DNA from: Hyphomicrobiales bacterium
Lineage (GTDB): Bacteria; Pseudomonadota; Alphaproteobacteria; Rhizobiales; Xanthobacteraceae
NCBI GenBank assembly: GCA_013911975.1
Contig: JACESF010000007.1
Coordinates: 37,598-101,597 of the forward strand
DNA length: 64,000 nt
Direction: 5' to 3'
Shown here: positions 1 to 9,526 of the stretch, in pieces
Layout: every line of letters begins with the position of its first letter
How positions within the stretch are numbered: position 1 is the first letter of the stretch
The notes under the pieces: generated by a model
Told to the model about the DNA's origin: nothing
The model's database searches: none
What the model saw: the letters and a program-made list of their open reading frames with translations, nothing else
Translations under genes and position numbers: made by a program

Positions 1-1258
1 CGGAAAAGCCCATTTCCGCCGCCCGCGCGCGCACCCGCGCCTCGGGCGCGTCGGGCATCAGGCGGCGCACATGCTCCACGGGGCTCTCTCCGGGCCGCAG
101 TTCGTCCAGCTGGTGCTGGGCGAGATAGGCCACTTCCAGCTTGTCCGCCCGCACCATGTTGCCCCGCTGGGGGGCGAGGCGCTCGGCGATGAGCTTCGCG
201 AAGGTGGACTTGCCGTTGCCGTTGGGCCCCAGAAGGGCGACGCGGTCGTCCTCGTCGATGCGCAGATTGAGCTTGCGCAGGATGGGCTGGCCGTCGGTGT
301 AGCCCACGTCCACCCCGTCCAGAACCACGATGGGCGGTGACAGCAGCTTCTCGGGATGGCGGATGGAGATGGAGGCTTCCTGCTCGCCCACCTCGGGCGC
401 GACCGGCTCCATGCGGGCCAGCGCCTTCATGCGCGACTGCGCTTGCTTGGCCTTGGTGGCCTTCGCCCGGAAGCGGGCGATGAAGGCCTCCATGTGGGCG
501 CGCTGGGCCTCCTGCTTCTTGCGGTGCTTCTGGTCCAGCATCAGCTTCTCGCGCCGCTGGCGGTCGAAGGAGGTGAAGGTGCCGCGATAGAGGGTCAGCT
601 TGCCGTTGAAGAAATGCAGGATGTGATCGACGGACTCGTCCAGCAGGTCGCGGTCATGGCTGATGAGGATGACCGTGCCCGGATAGGTGGACAGATAGTC
701 CTGGAGCCAGAGCGTGCCTTCGAGGTCGAGATAATTGGTCGGCTCGTCCAGCATCAGGAGGTCCGGCCCGGTGAACAGCAGGGCCGCGAGCGCGACGCGC
801 ATGCGCCAGCCGCCGGAGAATTCCGAGCAGGCGCGGGCCTGCGCCGCCTCGTCGAAGCCGAGGCCCGCCAGGATGCGCGCGGCGCGCGCCGGGGCGGAAT
901 GGGCGTCGATGTCCACGAGCCGCATCTCGATCTCGGCGATGCGCATGGGGTCGCCCGTGGTCTCGCGCTCCGTCAGGAGCGCCGCGCGCTCCACGTCGGC
1001 GGCGAGCACGCGCTCGATCAGGCTGTCGGGGCCGGCGGGGGCTTCCTGCGCCACCCGGCCGATGCGGGCGCGGTTCGGCAGGCGCACGCTGCCGCTCTCC
1101 AGCTCCAGCTCGCCCATGATGGCCTTGAACAGCGTGGTCTTGCCCGCCCCGTTCCGCCCCACGACGCCGACATGGGCGCCGTCCGGGATGGAAACCGAGG
1201 CATGGTCCAAAAGCAGGCGGCCCGCGATGCGCAGGGAGATGTCGTCGAGAACGATCAT
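1..1258 (-). CDS. ABC-F family ATPase (Uup/YheS-like), 3' end cut by window
   Basis: Soluble protein with two ABC ATPase domains in tandem; ABC-F proteins lack membrane domains and act on ribosomes or translation. The first 419 codons are visible. Domain 1 has a Walker A GRNGAGKTT near residue 30, the signature FSGGWRMRVALA and LDEPTNYLDL. A basic helical linker follows (RFRAKATKAKQAQSRMKAL), then a second Walker A GPNGNGKST. The signature of domain 2 and the C-terminus lie beyond base 1. The start is the ATG at 1256-1258 (MIVLDDISL), the only in-frame ATG at the head of domain 1. Which ABC-F subfamily it belongs to cannot be settled from this fragment. Confidence 0.9.
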   Translation of the reverse strand, partial: MIVLDDISLRIAGRLLLDHASVSIPDGAHVGVVGRNGAGKTTLFKAIMGELELESGSVRLPNRARIGRVAQEAPAGPDSLIERVLAADVERAALLTERETTGDPMRIAEIEMRLVDIDAHSAPARAARILAGLGFDEAAQARACSEFSGGWRMRVALAALLFTGPDLLMLDEPTNYLDLEGTLWLQDYLSTYPGTVILISHDRDLLDESVDHILHFFNGKLTLYRGTFTSFDRQRREKLMLDQKHRKKQEAQRAHMEAFIARFRAKATKAKQAQSRMKALARMEPVAPEVGEQEASISIRHPEKLLSPPIVVLDGVDVGYTDGQPILRKLNLRIDEDDRVALLGPNGNGKSTFAKLIAERLAPQRGNMVRADKLEVAYLAQHQLDELRPGESPVEHVRRLMPDAPEARVRARAAEMGFS

Positions 1259-1323
1259 GATGGCGCCTTCTCGCAGGCGCGAGGGCGCAGGGCAAGTGTT
1301 GAGGCGGTGCGTGGGCGTCAGCC

Positions 1324-2475
1324 TCAGGAGGCGGCGAGGCGCGCCTTCGCGCGGGTGCGCGCCGCGCGCAGCGCCGCCAGAACCGGCCGTTCCACCAGCA
1401 GCAGGAACAGGATGGCGCAGGCGAGGGAGGCTGCCGCGAGCCCCACGAACAGGAGCCCGAGCCCCAGCGGGGAGAGCGGCGCGAGCGCGACGAACAACGC
1501 CGCCGCCGGGCCGCAGATGAGCGGCACGTGCACCAGATAGAGCGGGAAGGACAATTCCCCGAGGCGCTGGATCAGGGGGCGGTCGAACTGGCGCTGCAGG
1601 GCGGGCGTCATCAGCAGGCCGAGCACTAGGAGCAGCGCCCCGGCCTCCCGCGCGCCGGGCGCGCCCAGCCAGGACAAGACGAGGTCGCCGAGTCCCGGCC
1701 CCGCCGCATGGCCGGGATAGGTGCCGCCCAGCACCACGCCCGCGAGCGCCAGCAGGGCGCCGAGGCGCGGGCGGGGCGCGAGATGGCCGCGCCCTTCGAA
1801 TACCAGCGCGCCGCCGCAGAAGGCCGCGAGGCCGAACTGTCCCGCCGCCGCAAGACCGCCGAGCCCCGCAGCCAGAGCGGGCACGCGCCATCCCACGGGC
1901 ACCAGGGCGTAGGCGGCATAGATGAGGAGCGAGCCGAGGAACTCGGTGCGCATGGTCCAGAGCGGATTGTTGAAGCGGGTGGTGCCGTCCACGAAGGCAC
2001 CCACGGCCCCCTCCCAGGCGGCCTGCCAGATGGGGGGAATGGGCGCCTGGTAGGTCCAGCGAAACCAGGAACTGCCGCCGAGGGCCTGGGCCTCGCGCCC
2101 CGCCTCGGGAAAGCCCGTGAGCCACGCCCAGGCGATGAGCGAGGAGACCAGCGCGGGAATGGCGAGCCGACCATAGCGCAGCACCACCGCCAGCGGCGCG
2201 CCGCCCGGCGTGCGGGGCGCGGAGGCGGCCAGCACGAAGCCGCTCATGGCGAAGAAGACCGCCACGGAGAAGTGGCCGTTCCATAGCACCGCGAGCGGCG
2301 TGTCCAGCAGGCTGAAGCCGGTGCGGCCATAGGAGGAGAAGGGGGCGGGATAGAAGGCATAGAAGAAGTGGAAGACCACCACGGTGCTCGCCGCCACGCC
2401 GCGCAGGCCATCGAGGCAGGTGACGCGCCCCGCCGACGCCGTGCCGCCTTTTGCCCGATCTTCCATCCCCGCCAT
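1324..2475 (-). CDS. Acyltransferase 3 family membrane protein (OafA/YrhL-like)
   Basis: Predicted integral membrane O-acyltransferase of 383 residues that would transfer an acyl group to a surface polysaccharide or glycan; the acceptor is unknown. The family hallmark TCLDGLRGVAAS followed by VVFHFFYAF is near the N-terminus, and about ten hydrophobic segments follow. I chose the ATG at 2473-2475 (MAGMEDRAK) because AGGAGG lies six bases upstream on the coding strand; the frame is open further upstream, but without such a site. It is divergent from treZ with 121 bases between them. No polysaccharide genes are nearby, so the context does not indicate the substrate. Confidence 0.8.
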   Translation of the reverse strand: MAGMEDRAKGGTASAGRVTCLDGLRGVAASTVVVFHFFYAFYPAPFSSYGRTGFSLLDTPLAVLWNGHFSVAVFFAMSGFVLAASAPRTPGGAPLAVVLRYGRLAIPALVSSLIAWAWLTGFPEAGREAQALGGSSWFRWTYQAPIPPIWQAAWEGAVGAFVDGTTRFNNPLWTMRTEFLGSLLIYAAYALVPVGWRVPALAAGLGGLAAAGQFGLAAFCGGALVFEGRGHLAPRPRLGALLALAGVVLGGTYPGHAAGPGLGDLVLSWLGAPGAREAGALLLVLGLLMTPALQRQFDRPLIQRLGELSFPLYLVHVPLICGPAAALFVALAPLSPLGLGLLFVGLAAASLACAILFLLLVERPVLAALRAARTRAKARLAAS

Positions 2476-2596
2476 CGCCCCCTCCTGCCATCGCGACCTT
2501 AAGCATTCGGACCGCCGCGTCGCAACGGCGGGCCGCCGGGAACCGGCGCGCCGCACGGCGGGTTCAAGCAGCATCGTCGCCGGGGATCGTCTTCAC

Positions 2597-4420
2597 GTGA
2601 CCGCATCCGACCCGCATCGCTCCGCCCCCCACCCGGACACTGGCGGCACGCGCCGCCACGCCATGCCCTACGGCGCCGAATTGACGCCGGAGGGCGTCCG
2701 CTTCGTCCTCTACGCGCCCGCGCAGCGCCGGATCATCCTGCATGTGGACGGGATGAGCCGGGAGATGGAGGCGCTGCCGGGCGGCTGGCATCGCCTGACC
2801 CTGCCCGTGGGGCCGGGCGAGCGCTACAGTTTCGAGCTGGAGGACGGGCTGCGCGTGCCCGATCCCGCCTCGCGCTACCAGCCGGAGGATTGCCACGGCC
2901 CCTCCGAGGTGGTGGACCCCGCCCGCTACCATTGGCGCGACGGCGACTGGCGCGGCCGCCCCTGGCACGAGGCGGTGCTCTATGAGCTGCATGTGGGCGC
3001 CTTCACGCCCGAGGGCACGTTCCGCTCCGCCATCGACCGGCTGGACGATCTCGTGGCGCTGGGCATCACCGCCGTCTCGCTCATGCCGGTGGCGGATTTC
3101 CCGGGCTCGCGGAACTGGGGCTATGACGGCGTCCTGCCGTTCGCGCCGGATTCGTCCTACGGCCCACCGGAGGATCTCAAGGCGCTGGTGGACGAGGCGC
3201 ACCGTCGCGGGCTCATGGTCATCCTCGACGCCGTCTACAATCATTTCGGGCCGGACGGGAATTATCTCGGCGCCTATGCCCCCTCCTTCTTCACGGATCG
3301 ATACCGCACGCCCTGGGGCGCGGCGGTGAATTTCGATGGCCCGGACAGCCACCCCGTGCGCGACTTCTTCATCCATAACGCCCTGTATTGGATCGAGGAA
3401 TTCCACATGGACGGCCTGCGCCTTGACGCCGTCCACGCCATCCGCGACGAGGGGTCGGACCATGTGCTCGGCGAACTGGCGCGGCGTGTCCGGGAGGCAG
3501 TACGCGGGCGGCACGTCCACCTGATCCTGGAGAACGAGGACAACATGGCGAGCCGCCTCGTGCGCGGGCGCCCCGACGGCTTCACCGCCCAATGGAACGA
3601 CGACGTGCATCACGGCCTGCACGTGGCGCTTACGGGGGAGGGGGAGGGCTATTATGCGGACTATCGGGCCGACCCCGCCTTGCTGCCGCGCGCGCTCGCG
3701 GAGGGCTTCGCCTTCCAGGGCGAGCCGATGTCGGTTCGCGCGCATCCGCGCGGGGAGCCGAGCGCACACCTGCCGCCTCAGGCGTTCGTCGCCTTCCTCC
3801 AGAATCATGACCAAGTGGGAAACCGCGCCTTCGGCGAGCGCATCACCGCCTTGGCGCCGCCGGAGGCGGTGCGGGCGGCGGCCTGCCTCTATCTCCTGGC
3901 GCCGCAGATCCCCATGCTGTTCATGGGCGAGGAATGGGGCTGCGGTCAGCCCTTCCCCTTCTTCTGCGATTTCGCCGGGGACCTGGGCGACGCGGTGCGG
4001 GAGGGGCGCCGGGCGGAATTCGCCCGCTTCTCCGCCTTTGCCGACCCCGCCCGGCGCGCGCGCATCCCGGATCCGTGCGCCCCCGCCACCTTCCTGTCGG
4101 CCAAGCTGGACTGGTCGGCCCGCGAGGCGCCGGAGCACGCGGGCTGGCTCGACTGGACCCGGCGCATCCTGCGCGCGCGCCGCCGCCACATCTGGCCGCT
4201 CGCCGCCACTCTCGCGCAAGGCGGCACCTGGCGGCGCGTGGGGGAGGCGGGGTTCGAGGTGGAATGGCAGGGGCCGGACGGGCCGGCGGTGGCGGTGCAG
4301 GCCAATCTGGGCACCGCGCCGGCGGAGGCTTTTTCGCTTCCGCCGGGAGAGGTCATCTGGACCGAAGGCCGCTTCGAGGGCACCCGCGCCATGCCCTGGA
4401 GCGTGCGCTGGATGCTTTAG
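2597..4420 (+). CDS. treZ: Malto-oligosyltrehalose trehalohydrolase
   Basis: GH13 enzyme that releases trehalose from maltooligosyltrehalose, the second step of the TreY/TreZ route from glycogen; cytosolic. The N-terminal early-set domain starts at MPYGAELTPEGVRFVLYAP. The barrel shows DAVYNHFGPDGNY, GLRLDAVHAI (nucleophile Asp), ILENEDN (acid Glu) and FLQNHDQVGNRA, the TreZ forms of the conserved GH13 regions. The chosen GTG gives 607 residues, close to the usual length of about 600; the ATG at 2663 would give 585 and is a possible alternative. The partner treY and a glycogen cluster are not in the window, so TreZ stands alone here. Confidence 0.9.
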   Translation: MTASDPHRSAPHPDTGGTRRHAMPYGAELTPEGVRFVLYAPAQRRIILHVDGMSREMEALPGGWHRLTLPVGPGERYSFELEDGLRVPDPASRYQPEDCHGPSEVVDPARYHWRDGDWRGRPWHEAVLYELHVGAFTPEGTFRSAIDRLDDLVALGITAVSLMPVADFPGSRNWGYDGVLPFAPDSSYGPPEDLKALVDEAHRRGLMVILDAVYNHFGPDGNYLGAYAPSFFTDRYRTPWGAAVNFDGPDSHPVRDFFIHNALYWIEEFHMDGLRLDAVHAIRDEGSDHVLGELARRVREAVRGRHVHLILENEDNMASRLVRGRPDGFTAQWNDDVHHGLHVALTGEGEGYYADYRADPALLPRALAEGFAFQGEPMSVRAHPRGEPSAHLPPQAFVAFLQNHDQVGNRAFGERITALAPPEAVRAAACLYLLAPQIPMLFMGEEWGCGQPFPFFCDFAGDLGDAVREGRRAEFARFSAFADPARRARIPDPCAPATFLSAKLDWSAREAPEHAGWLDWTRRILRARRRHIWPLAATLAQGGTWRRVGEAGFEVEWQGPDGPAVAVQANLGTAPAEAFSLPPGEVIWTEGRFEGTRAMPWSVRWML

Positions 4421-4422
4421 GC

Positions 4423-4607
4423 TGGATCGACATTCAGTCGATGGATGGTTGCCAGCCCCTCGGGGCCGTCATGCCCGGGCTTGTCCCGGGCATCCACGCC
4501 TCCTTGTCGAGCGTGGACCCAGCCGAACCCCGTGGATGGCCGGGACAAGCCCGGCCATGACGCCGCTTTCTGAAGAGAACAGTCTCGCCCGCTTGAATGT
4601 CGATCCA
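4423..4607. repeat. Composite REP-like palindromic repeat, copy 1, with 14-bp terminal inverted repeat
   Basis: Ends are perfect inverted repeats of TGGATCGACATTCA (4423-4436) and TGAATGTCGATCCA (4594-4607). The core, 4468-4562, contains two inverted halves: GTCATGCCCGGGCTTGTCCC at the left and the mirror form ending in CATGAC at the right, joined by a variable middle. Related cores occur at 4657-4750 and 14961-15054. The left flank TCGATGGATGG also matches the inverted flank of the 14961 copy. Confidence 0.85.
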
Positions 4608-4656
4608 CCATAAGCCGGATGAGATTCACGCCCGGTCCCGCCCCCCTCGAACCACC

Positions 4657-4750
4657 GTCATGGCCGGGCTTGTCCCGGCCATCCACGCGGCTCCGCCGGG
4701 TGGCGATGAATGGAAAGGCGTGGATGCCCGGGTCAAGCCCGGGCATGACG
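4657..4750. repeat. REP-like palindromic repeat, copy 2
   Basis: Core begins GTCATGGCCGGGCTTGTCCC and ends with the inverted half GCCCGGGCATGAC, with a divergent centre. It lies 49 bases from copy 1; together they fill the treZ to FAD-monooxygenase intergenic region (4421-4771), which holds nothing else I recognise. Confidence 0.85.
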
Positions 4751-4771
4751 GAAAGTGACGGTCCGTCCGGA

Positions 4772-5941
4772 CTAGACGCCGTAAAGCCAGTCGTAGCGCT
4801 CCAGCAGCCGGTTGCCGGTGAGGCCGATGAAGGCGTCGCGGGCGAGGCGCGGGGGGCCGGACAGATGATAGATGGCGCCCGAGGTGCGGGCCTCGCGCTG
4901 GATCCGCGCGGTGCGCGGGCGGCGGGCGGTCTCGTAGGCCCGAAGCGCCGCCTCGGCGCTCGCCTCGCGGGTCACCGCGCTCGCCAGTTCTGCGGCATCC
5001 TCGATGGCCTGGGCCGCGCCTTGAGCGAGGAAGGGCAGCATGGCATGGGCCGCATCGCCCAGAAGCGTGCCGCGCCCGGCGCCCCAGCGGGGCAGGGGAT
5101 CGAGATCATAGAGCCCCCAGCAGCGGAACTCCCGCACGGCGGCGAGCAGCGCGCGCACCTCGTCCGCCCAGCCCGCGAAGGCGGCATGGACGGTGGAGGC
5201 GTCGCCGGGCTCGCTCCAGCGCGCCACGGGGCGGTCGGCCTTCACCACGGCGACGATGTTCACCGCCTCGCCCCCGCGCACCGGATAGGTGACGAGATGG
5301 GCGTCGGGGCCGAGATGGAGCTTCACGGCCGGACGGGGGCCGGGGCGTGCGGGAACGGTGGCGCGATAGGCGATGCGCCCCGCGAAAACCGGCGACGCCG
5401 AGCCGCCAAGCTGCGCCCGTACCACGGAGCGCACGCCGTCCGCGCCCACCAGGATGTCGCCTTCCAGCACCAGCGCCTGCCCGTCGCGGTTCGCCACCGC
5501 CACGGCCGCATCCTCCGAGACCTCGACCCCCTCGATGCGGGCGCCCATCTCGAAATCGCAGCCGAGCGCCGTGGCGGCGTCGGCCAGCACGCGCAGCAGG
5601 TCGGCCCGGTGGGCCACCAGGAAGGGCGCGCGATAGCGCTGGGTGGCGGGCGCATAGGGGCAGGTGGCGATCATGCGCCCGCTCTGCCCGTCGCGAATCT
5701 CCAATGCCTCCGGCGCCACCGCCACCGCTTCCAAGGCGGGCAGCACGCCGAGATCGCGCAGCACGCGCGTCGCATTGGGGCTGAGCTGGAGCCCGGCGCC
5801 CACTTCCTCGAAGGCGGGAGCCTGCTCCAGCAGGCTCACCGCGACGCCCGCCCGGCGCAGCGCGATCGCGCAGGCCAGACCGCCGATGCCGCCGCCCACG
5901 ATGAGGGCGCGCGAGACCGGGCGATGATCGGGCCGGACCAC
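4772..5941 (-). CDS. FAD-dependent aromatic-type monooxygenase
   Basis: Flavoprotein hydroxylase of the PHBH/salicylate hydroxylase superfamily, 389 residues. The N-terminal Rossmann motif is VGGGIGGLACAIALRRAG, the middle DG motif is ILVGADGVRSVV, and the C-terminal FAD motif is LLGDAAHAMLPFLAQGAAQA. The substrate is not evident: salicylate, hydroxybenzoate and ubiquinone-type enzymes share this layout. Translation starts at GTG 5939-5941. It follows the zinc-finger gene on the same strand with three bases between them, so the two are probably cotranscribed. The C-terminus ends near a repeat cluster. Confidence 0.85.
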   Translation of the reverse strand: MVRPDHRPVSRALIVGGGIGGLACAIALRRAGVAVSLLEQAPAFEEVGAGLQLSPNATRVLRDLGVLPALEAVAVAPEALEIRDGQSGRMIATCPYAPATQRYRAPFLVAHRADLLRVLADAATALGCDFEMGARIEGVEVSEDAAVAVANRDGQALVLEGDILVGADGVRSVVRAQLGGSASPVFAGRIAYRATVPARPGPRPAVKLHLGPDAHLVTYPVRGGEAVNIVAVVKADRPVARWSEPGDASTVHAAFAGWADEVRALLAAVREFRCWGLYDLDPLPRWGAGRGTLLGDAAHAMLPFLAQGAAQAIEDAAELASAVTREASAEAALRAYETARRPRTARIQREARTSGAIYHLSGPPRLARDAFIGLTGNRLLERYDWLYGV

Positions 5942-5944
5942 GGC

Positions 5945-6196
5945 TCAGGCCGCGACCGGCCGCTCCTGCCACACGCATCCCTCGGGCTTGGCCTCGGAGG
6001 ATTTCAGGGCGGGATTGTAGCGATAGAGCGTCGAGCAATAGGAGCAGACGATCTCGTGGTCGTCGCCCATGTCGAGGAAAATATGGGGATGGTCGAAGGG
6101 CGGGGTGGCACCGATGCACATGAATTCGTGCGCACCCACCTCGATCACCGGGACGCCCTGATCGTTGCAGAAGTGCGGGATACCGGTGGCTGCCAT
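5945..6196 (-). CDS. CHCC zinc-finger domain protein (NDUFS6-like)
   Basis: Small protein of 83 residues that matches the zinc-finger family related to the 13 kDa mitochondrial complex I subunit NDUFS6. Candidate zinc ligands are Cys27 (HEFMCIG), His36 or His38 (PFDHPH), Cys51 and Cys54 (IVCSYC), followed by the typical STLYRYN ending of the fold. In mitochondria this family helps complex I assembly; its bacterial role is not established by anything here. It is the first gene of a two-gene unit with the downstream monooxygenase. Confidence 0.85.
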   Translation of the reverse strand: MAATGIPHFCNDQGVPVIEVGAHEFMCIGATPPFDHPHIFLDMGDDHEIVCSYCSTLYRYNPALKSSEAKPEGCVWQERPVAA

Positions 6197-6390
6197 GTCT
6201 GCCTCGTCGCGCGTTGGCCGCTGGAAATCGCGCGGACTTTACTCCCTCCCGCCGCGCGGCGGAAGGCGTGTCGCGCCGCAACACAAAGTCCGTCGCCCGG
6301 CCCCCTTACATTGCCTCCGAGCGCATCCTATATGTGAGTGGTTGCCGTTAGGGCAGCTTGGGAGGAAGCGCTTTGCTTCGTCGAGGAGAT

Positions 6391-7419
6391 ATGAGCATTT
6401 TCAAGCGTTTATCGGCCGCCTTGGGCGTGCTTCTGCTGGGTGCGGCCATGACGCTCGCGGCGGTGGACACCGCTGACGCGCGCAAGGGCGGCAGCGTCGG
6501 CAGCCGCGGGTCGCGCACCTATACGGCGCCTCCCACCACCAATACCGCGCCTTCCACGGCGCAGCCCATCCAGCGCTCGGCGACGCCCGCGCCCGGCCCG
6601 CAGAGCACGGCGGCCGCGCCCGCGCGCGGCGGCCTGTTCGGCGGCATGGCCGGCGGACTTCTCACCGGCCTCGCCCTCGGCGGCCTCGTGGGCATGCTGA
6701 TGGGCGGCGGCCTCGGCGGCATGGCCGGCTTCCTCGGCCTGATCCTCCAGGTGGCCCTGATCGGCGGCCTCATCTTCCTGGCGCTGCGCTTCTTCGCGGG
6801 CCGTCGCCAGCAGGGTCCCGCCCCGGCGGGCGCCGGCGCGCCCTTCGGCGCGAACCGGAGCATGTTCGGCGGCGACCAGCCGCAGGGCGCGCCTCGTTCG
6901 GCCCTGGGTGGCCTCGGCGGCTTCGGCGGCACGTCGCAGCCGCCGGCCGGCCCCGCCCAGGCGGCGCCGCAGCAGCCGGTCTACCAGCCGGCGCCCAACC
7001 GCAAGGTTCGCGACGAGATCGGCATCAAAGGCGAGGATTTTGACGCCTTCGAGAAGCGCCTCGTGGCGGTACAGGACGCGTTCTCCCGCGAGGATCACGC
7101 GGCCCTCTCCCAGCTCGCGACGCCGGAAGTGTTCAATTTCCTCTCCGAGGAACTGGCCACCAATGCGCAGAACGGTCTTCGCAACGAGGTGAAGGACGTG
7201 AAGCTGCTCCAGGGCGACCTTGCGGAAGCCTGGCGCGAAGGCGGCGTGGAATACGCCACCGTGGCCATGCGCTACGAGATGCGCGACGTGATGCGGGACC
7301 GCGCCACAGGCGCGCTCGCGGCGGGCTCTACCGATGCCGTCGAGCCGGTGACGGAAGTGTGGACCTTCATGCGTCCGCGCGGCGGGGAATGGGTGCTCTC
7401 GGCGATCCAGGACACCTGA
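6391..7419 (+). CDS. Tim44-like domain membrane protein
   Basis: Protein of 342 residues with an N-terminal signal or anchor (MSIFKRLSAALGVLLLGAAM), a short Ser/Thr/Pro linker, a glycine-rich hydrophobic block (GGLFGGMAGGLLTGLALGG and onward, two or more membrane spans) and a C-terminal Tim44-like domain of about 150 residues ending in VWTFMRPRGGEWVLSAIQDT. Bacterial Tim44-like proteins are inner-membrane proteins of unclear function. The ATG at 6391 is used although GAGGAG (6383-6388) is very close; TTG at 6373, seven bases after GGAGGA, would add six residues and is possible. It ends before a strong hairpin. Confidence 0.85.
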   Translation: MSIFKRLSAALGVLLLGAAMTLAAVDTADARKGGSVGSRGSRTYTAPPTTNTAPSTAQPIQRSATPAPGPQSTAAAPARGGLFGGMAGGLLTGLALGGLVGMLMGGGLGGMAGFLGLILQVALIGGLIFLALRFFAGRRQQGPAPAGAGAPFGANRSMFGGDQPQGAPRSALGGLGGFGGTSQPPAGPAQAAPQQPVYQPAPNRKVRDEIGIKGEDFDAFEKRLVAVQDAFSREDHAALSQLATPEVFNFLSEELATNAQNGLRNEVKDVKLLQGDLAEAWREGGVEYATVAMRYEMRDVMRDRATGALAAGSTDAVEPVTEVWTFMRPRGGEWVLSAIQDT

Positions 7420-7440
7420 CCGACACCAGAGACCTGAGGC

Positions 7441-7478
7441 CCGCCCCCCTTCCGGCGTCCGCGCCGGAAGGGGGGCGG
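7441..7478. terminator. Strong hairpin after Tim44-like gene
   Basis: Perfect 17-bp stem (7441-7457 with 7462-7478) around the 4-base loop TCCG. There is no T run after it, so it may act as an mRNA 3' end stabiliser rather than as a classical terminator. Confidence 0.65.
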
Positions 7479-7521
7479 CTCGGCCTGAGGCCGGTCGATC
7501 GACCTTCCGACCGGCGCACTG

Positions 7522-7549
7522 GCCCGGCGCATGAGCGCCGGGCTTTTTT
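7522..7549 (+). terminator. Rho-independent terminator
   Basis: GCCCGGCGC (7522-7530), loop ATGA, GCGCCGGGC (7535-7543), then TTTTTT. This is the most classical terminator of the Tim44-like gene; it lies in the 300-base gap before the lipid kinase. Confidence 0.85.
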
Positions 7550-7719
7550 GTTTCCGGCGCTTCGCCAGGTGATGCGACAATCCGCCTCAGGATCGGGGAG
7601 TGGGCGGACCGCGTTGCTCGGCCTACGTAAGCGTCAGCTTTCCGGGCCCCTCTGGCGCGTCCATTCTGTTGGCGCGTGATGTCGTGAAGCTCCGACAATT
7701 TTTGCCGGTGAGGGATCCC

Positions 7720-8691
7720 GTGAGCCTATCGTCCGCCAGCCCCAGTTCGTTGCGTCCGCGACGTGCCCTGTTCGTCGTGAACGGCAAGGCGCGCCAGGGC
7801 GATGCCTGCGTCGCCGAGGTGCGCTGCGCCCTGGAGGACGGCGGGCTTGAGCTTCTGGACGCGCCCCTTCACGAGGGCGAGAGCCTCTCCGACCTGGTCC
7901 GCCGCCGCGCGGGCTCCTGCGACCTCGCCATTGTGGGCGGGGGCGACGGCACGCTGAACGGCGCCGCGCAGGGCCTGTTCGACACCGGCCTGCCGCTGGG
8001 CGTCATTCCGCTCGGCACCGCCAACGATTTCGCCCGCACCCTGGGCATCCCGGCCGATCCGCTGGCCGCCGCCCGCCTGATCGTGGAGGGCGCGCCGCGC
8101 CCGGTGGACCTCGGCATGGTGAACGGCCATCCCTTCCTCAACGTGGCGTCCATCGGCTTCTCCGCCGATCTCGCCCGCGAGCTGACCGGCGCCGCCAAGA
8201 AGAAATGGGGCAAGCTGGGCTATGCCATCACGGCCGCGCGGCTGCTCGCCCAGTCGCGGCTCTTCACCGCCTATATCGAGCATGACGGCACCATCGAGAC
8301 GGTGCGCACCCTCCAGGCCTCCGTGGGCAACGGGCGCCATTACGGGGGCGGCATGACCGTGGCGCAGGACGCCACGGCCGACGACGGCACCCTCGATTTC
8401 TACAGCCTGGAAGTGGACCATTGGTGGAAGCTGCTGGTGCTGCTGCCGAGCCTGCGCGAGGGTACCCATGGCCAGTGGGACGACGTGCGCGCCTTCCGCA
8501 CCACGGACGTGGTGATCCGCACCCGCAAGCCGCGCGCCGTGAACACGGACGGCGAGCTGACCACCTGGACCCCCGCCCATTTCACCATCCACCCGGCCGC
8601 CCTGCGGGTCTATGCCCCCGCGAGCGCGCCGAATTCCGTCCAATCCTCGCGCCGCTTTTCCCCGCGCCGCGCCCTTTCATCCGTGAGCTAA
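7720..8691 (+). CDS. Diacylglycerol/lipid kinase family protein (YegS/BmrU type)
   Basis: Cytosolic kinase of the DAGK catalytic superfamily, 323 residues; members phosphorylate diacylglycerol or related lipids. The N-terminal [12 protein letters not shown] and the nucleotide-binding [15 protein letters not shown] near residue 75 are diagnostic, as are [18 protein letters not shown] and the later [11 protein letters not shown] use GTG 7720 with AGGGA just upstream; GTG 7708 is an alternative. The lipid substrate cannot be told from sequence. It is followed after 10 bases by a TerC gene, so the two probably form an operon. Confidence 0.85.
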   Translation: MSLSSASPSSLRPRRALFVVNGKARQGDACVAEVRCALEDGGLELLDAPLHEGESLSDLVRRRAGSCDLAIVGGGDGTLNGAAQGLFDTGLPLGVIPLGTANDFARTLGIPADPLAAARLIVEGAPRPVDLGMVNGHPFLNVASIGFSADLARELTGAAKKKWGKLGYAITAARLLAQSRLFTAYIEHDGTIETVRTLQASVGNGRHYGGGMTVAQDATADDGTLDFYSLEVDHWWKLLVLLPSLREGTHGQWDDVRAFRTTDVVIRTRKPRAVNTDGELTTWTPAHFTIHPAALRVYAPASAPNSVQSSRRFSPRRALSSVS

Positions 8692-8701
8692 AGAGCGAAA
8701 G

Positions 8702-9454
8702 ATGGACTATCTGCTGCAACTCGCCGCCGACCCCGCCGCCTGGGTCGCCCTCGTCACGCTGGTCGCCATGGAAGTGGTGCTCGGCATCGACAACCTGATC
8801 TTCATCTCCATCCTCACCAACAAGCTGCCGGAGCAGTTCCGCTCCCGGGCGCGGCGCATCGGCATCGGGCTCGCGCTCATCATGCGCCTCGCGCTGCTGG
8901 GCACGGTGGCCATCATCGTCACGCTCACCGAGCCGGTCTTCTCCGTGTTCGGCCACGCCTTCTCCTGGCGCGACATGATCCTCATCGCGGGCGGCCTGTT
9001 CCTGGTGTGGAAGGCCACCAAGGAGATCCACCACAATGTGGAGCATCCGGCCGAGGGCGACATGTTCGAGGGCGCGGCGTCGAAGGTGGGCATCGGCTTC
9101 GCCTCGGCCATCGCCCAGATCATCATGCTGGACCTGGTCTTCTCCATCGACAGCATCATCACCGCTGTGGGCATGACCGAGCACATCCCGATCATGGTCA
9201 TCGCCGTGCTCGCGGCGGTCACGGTGATGCTGCTGGCGGCGGACCCGCTCGCCAAGTTCATCGAGGCCAACCCGACGGTGGTCATGCTGGCCCTGGGCTT
9301 CCTCATCATGATCGGCATGACGCTGATCGCCGAGGGCTTCGGCGCCCATGTTCCCAAGGGCTACGTCTATGCCGCCATGGCCTTCTCGGCCGGCGTGGAG
9401 GCCCTCAACATGCTGGCGCGGCGCGGCCACGCCAAACGCGCCAACAGGCACTGA
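8702..9454 (+). CDS. TerC family integral membrane protein
   Basis: Multi-pass inner-membrane protein of 250 residues. TerC proteins are linked to metal-ion (especially manganese) export and tellurite resistance. The family pattern [16 protein letters not shown] near residue 25, with acidic residues inside the membrane segment, recurs as [15 protein letters not shown] near residue 145; this internal duplication of membrane acidic motifs is typical. It follows the lipid kinase directly. The next gene is separated by a GC-rich hairpin (9460-9490). Confidence 0.88.
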   Translation: MDYLLQLAADPAAWVALVTLVAMEVVLGIDNLIFISILTNKLPEQFRSRARRIGIGLALIMRLALLGTVAIIVTLTEPVFSVFGHAFSWRDMILIAGGLFLVWKATKEIHHNVEHPAEGDMFEGAASKVGIGFASAIAQIIMLDLVFSIDSIITAVGMTEHIPIMVIAVLAAVTVMLLAADPLAKFIEANPTVVMLALGFLIMIGMTLIAEGFGAHVPKGYVYAAMAFSAGVEALNMLARRGHAKRANRH

Positions 9455-9459
9455 CGCGG

Positions 9460-9490
9460 CCCCGCGCCCGCCCCGAGGGTGGGCGCGGGG
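9460..9490. terminator. GC hairpin between TerC gene and 9521 gene
   Basis: CCCCGCGCCCGCC (9460-9472) pairs with GGTGGGCGCGGGG (9478-9490) with one mismatch, loop CCGAG. There is no T run, so it could be a weak terminator or processing hairpin. Confidence 0.45.
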
Positions 9491-9510
9491 TGGCGGGGGG
9501 CTCCGCCGCC

Positions 9511-9526
9511 TCCCATATGTATGGGA
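9511..9526. promoter_or_regulatory. 16-bp palindrome at the start of the 9521 gene
   Basis: TCCCATATGTATGGGA is a perfect palindrome (7-bp arms, TG centre) that contains the ATG at 9521. It could be an operator or an mRNA hairpin over the start codon. Confidence 0.4.
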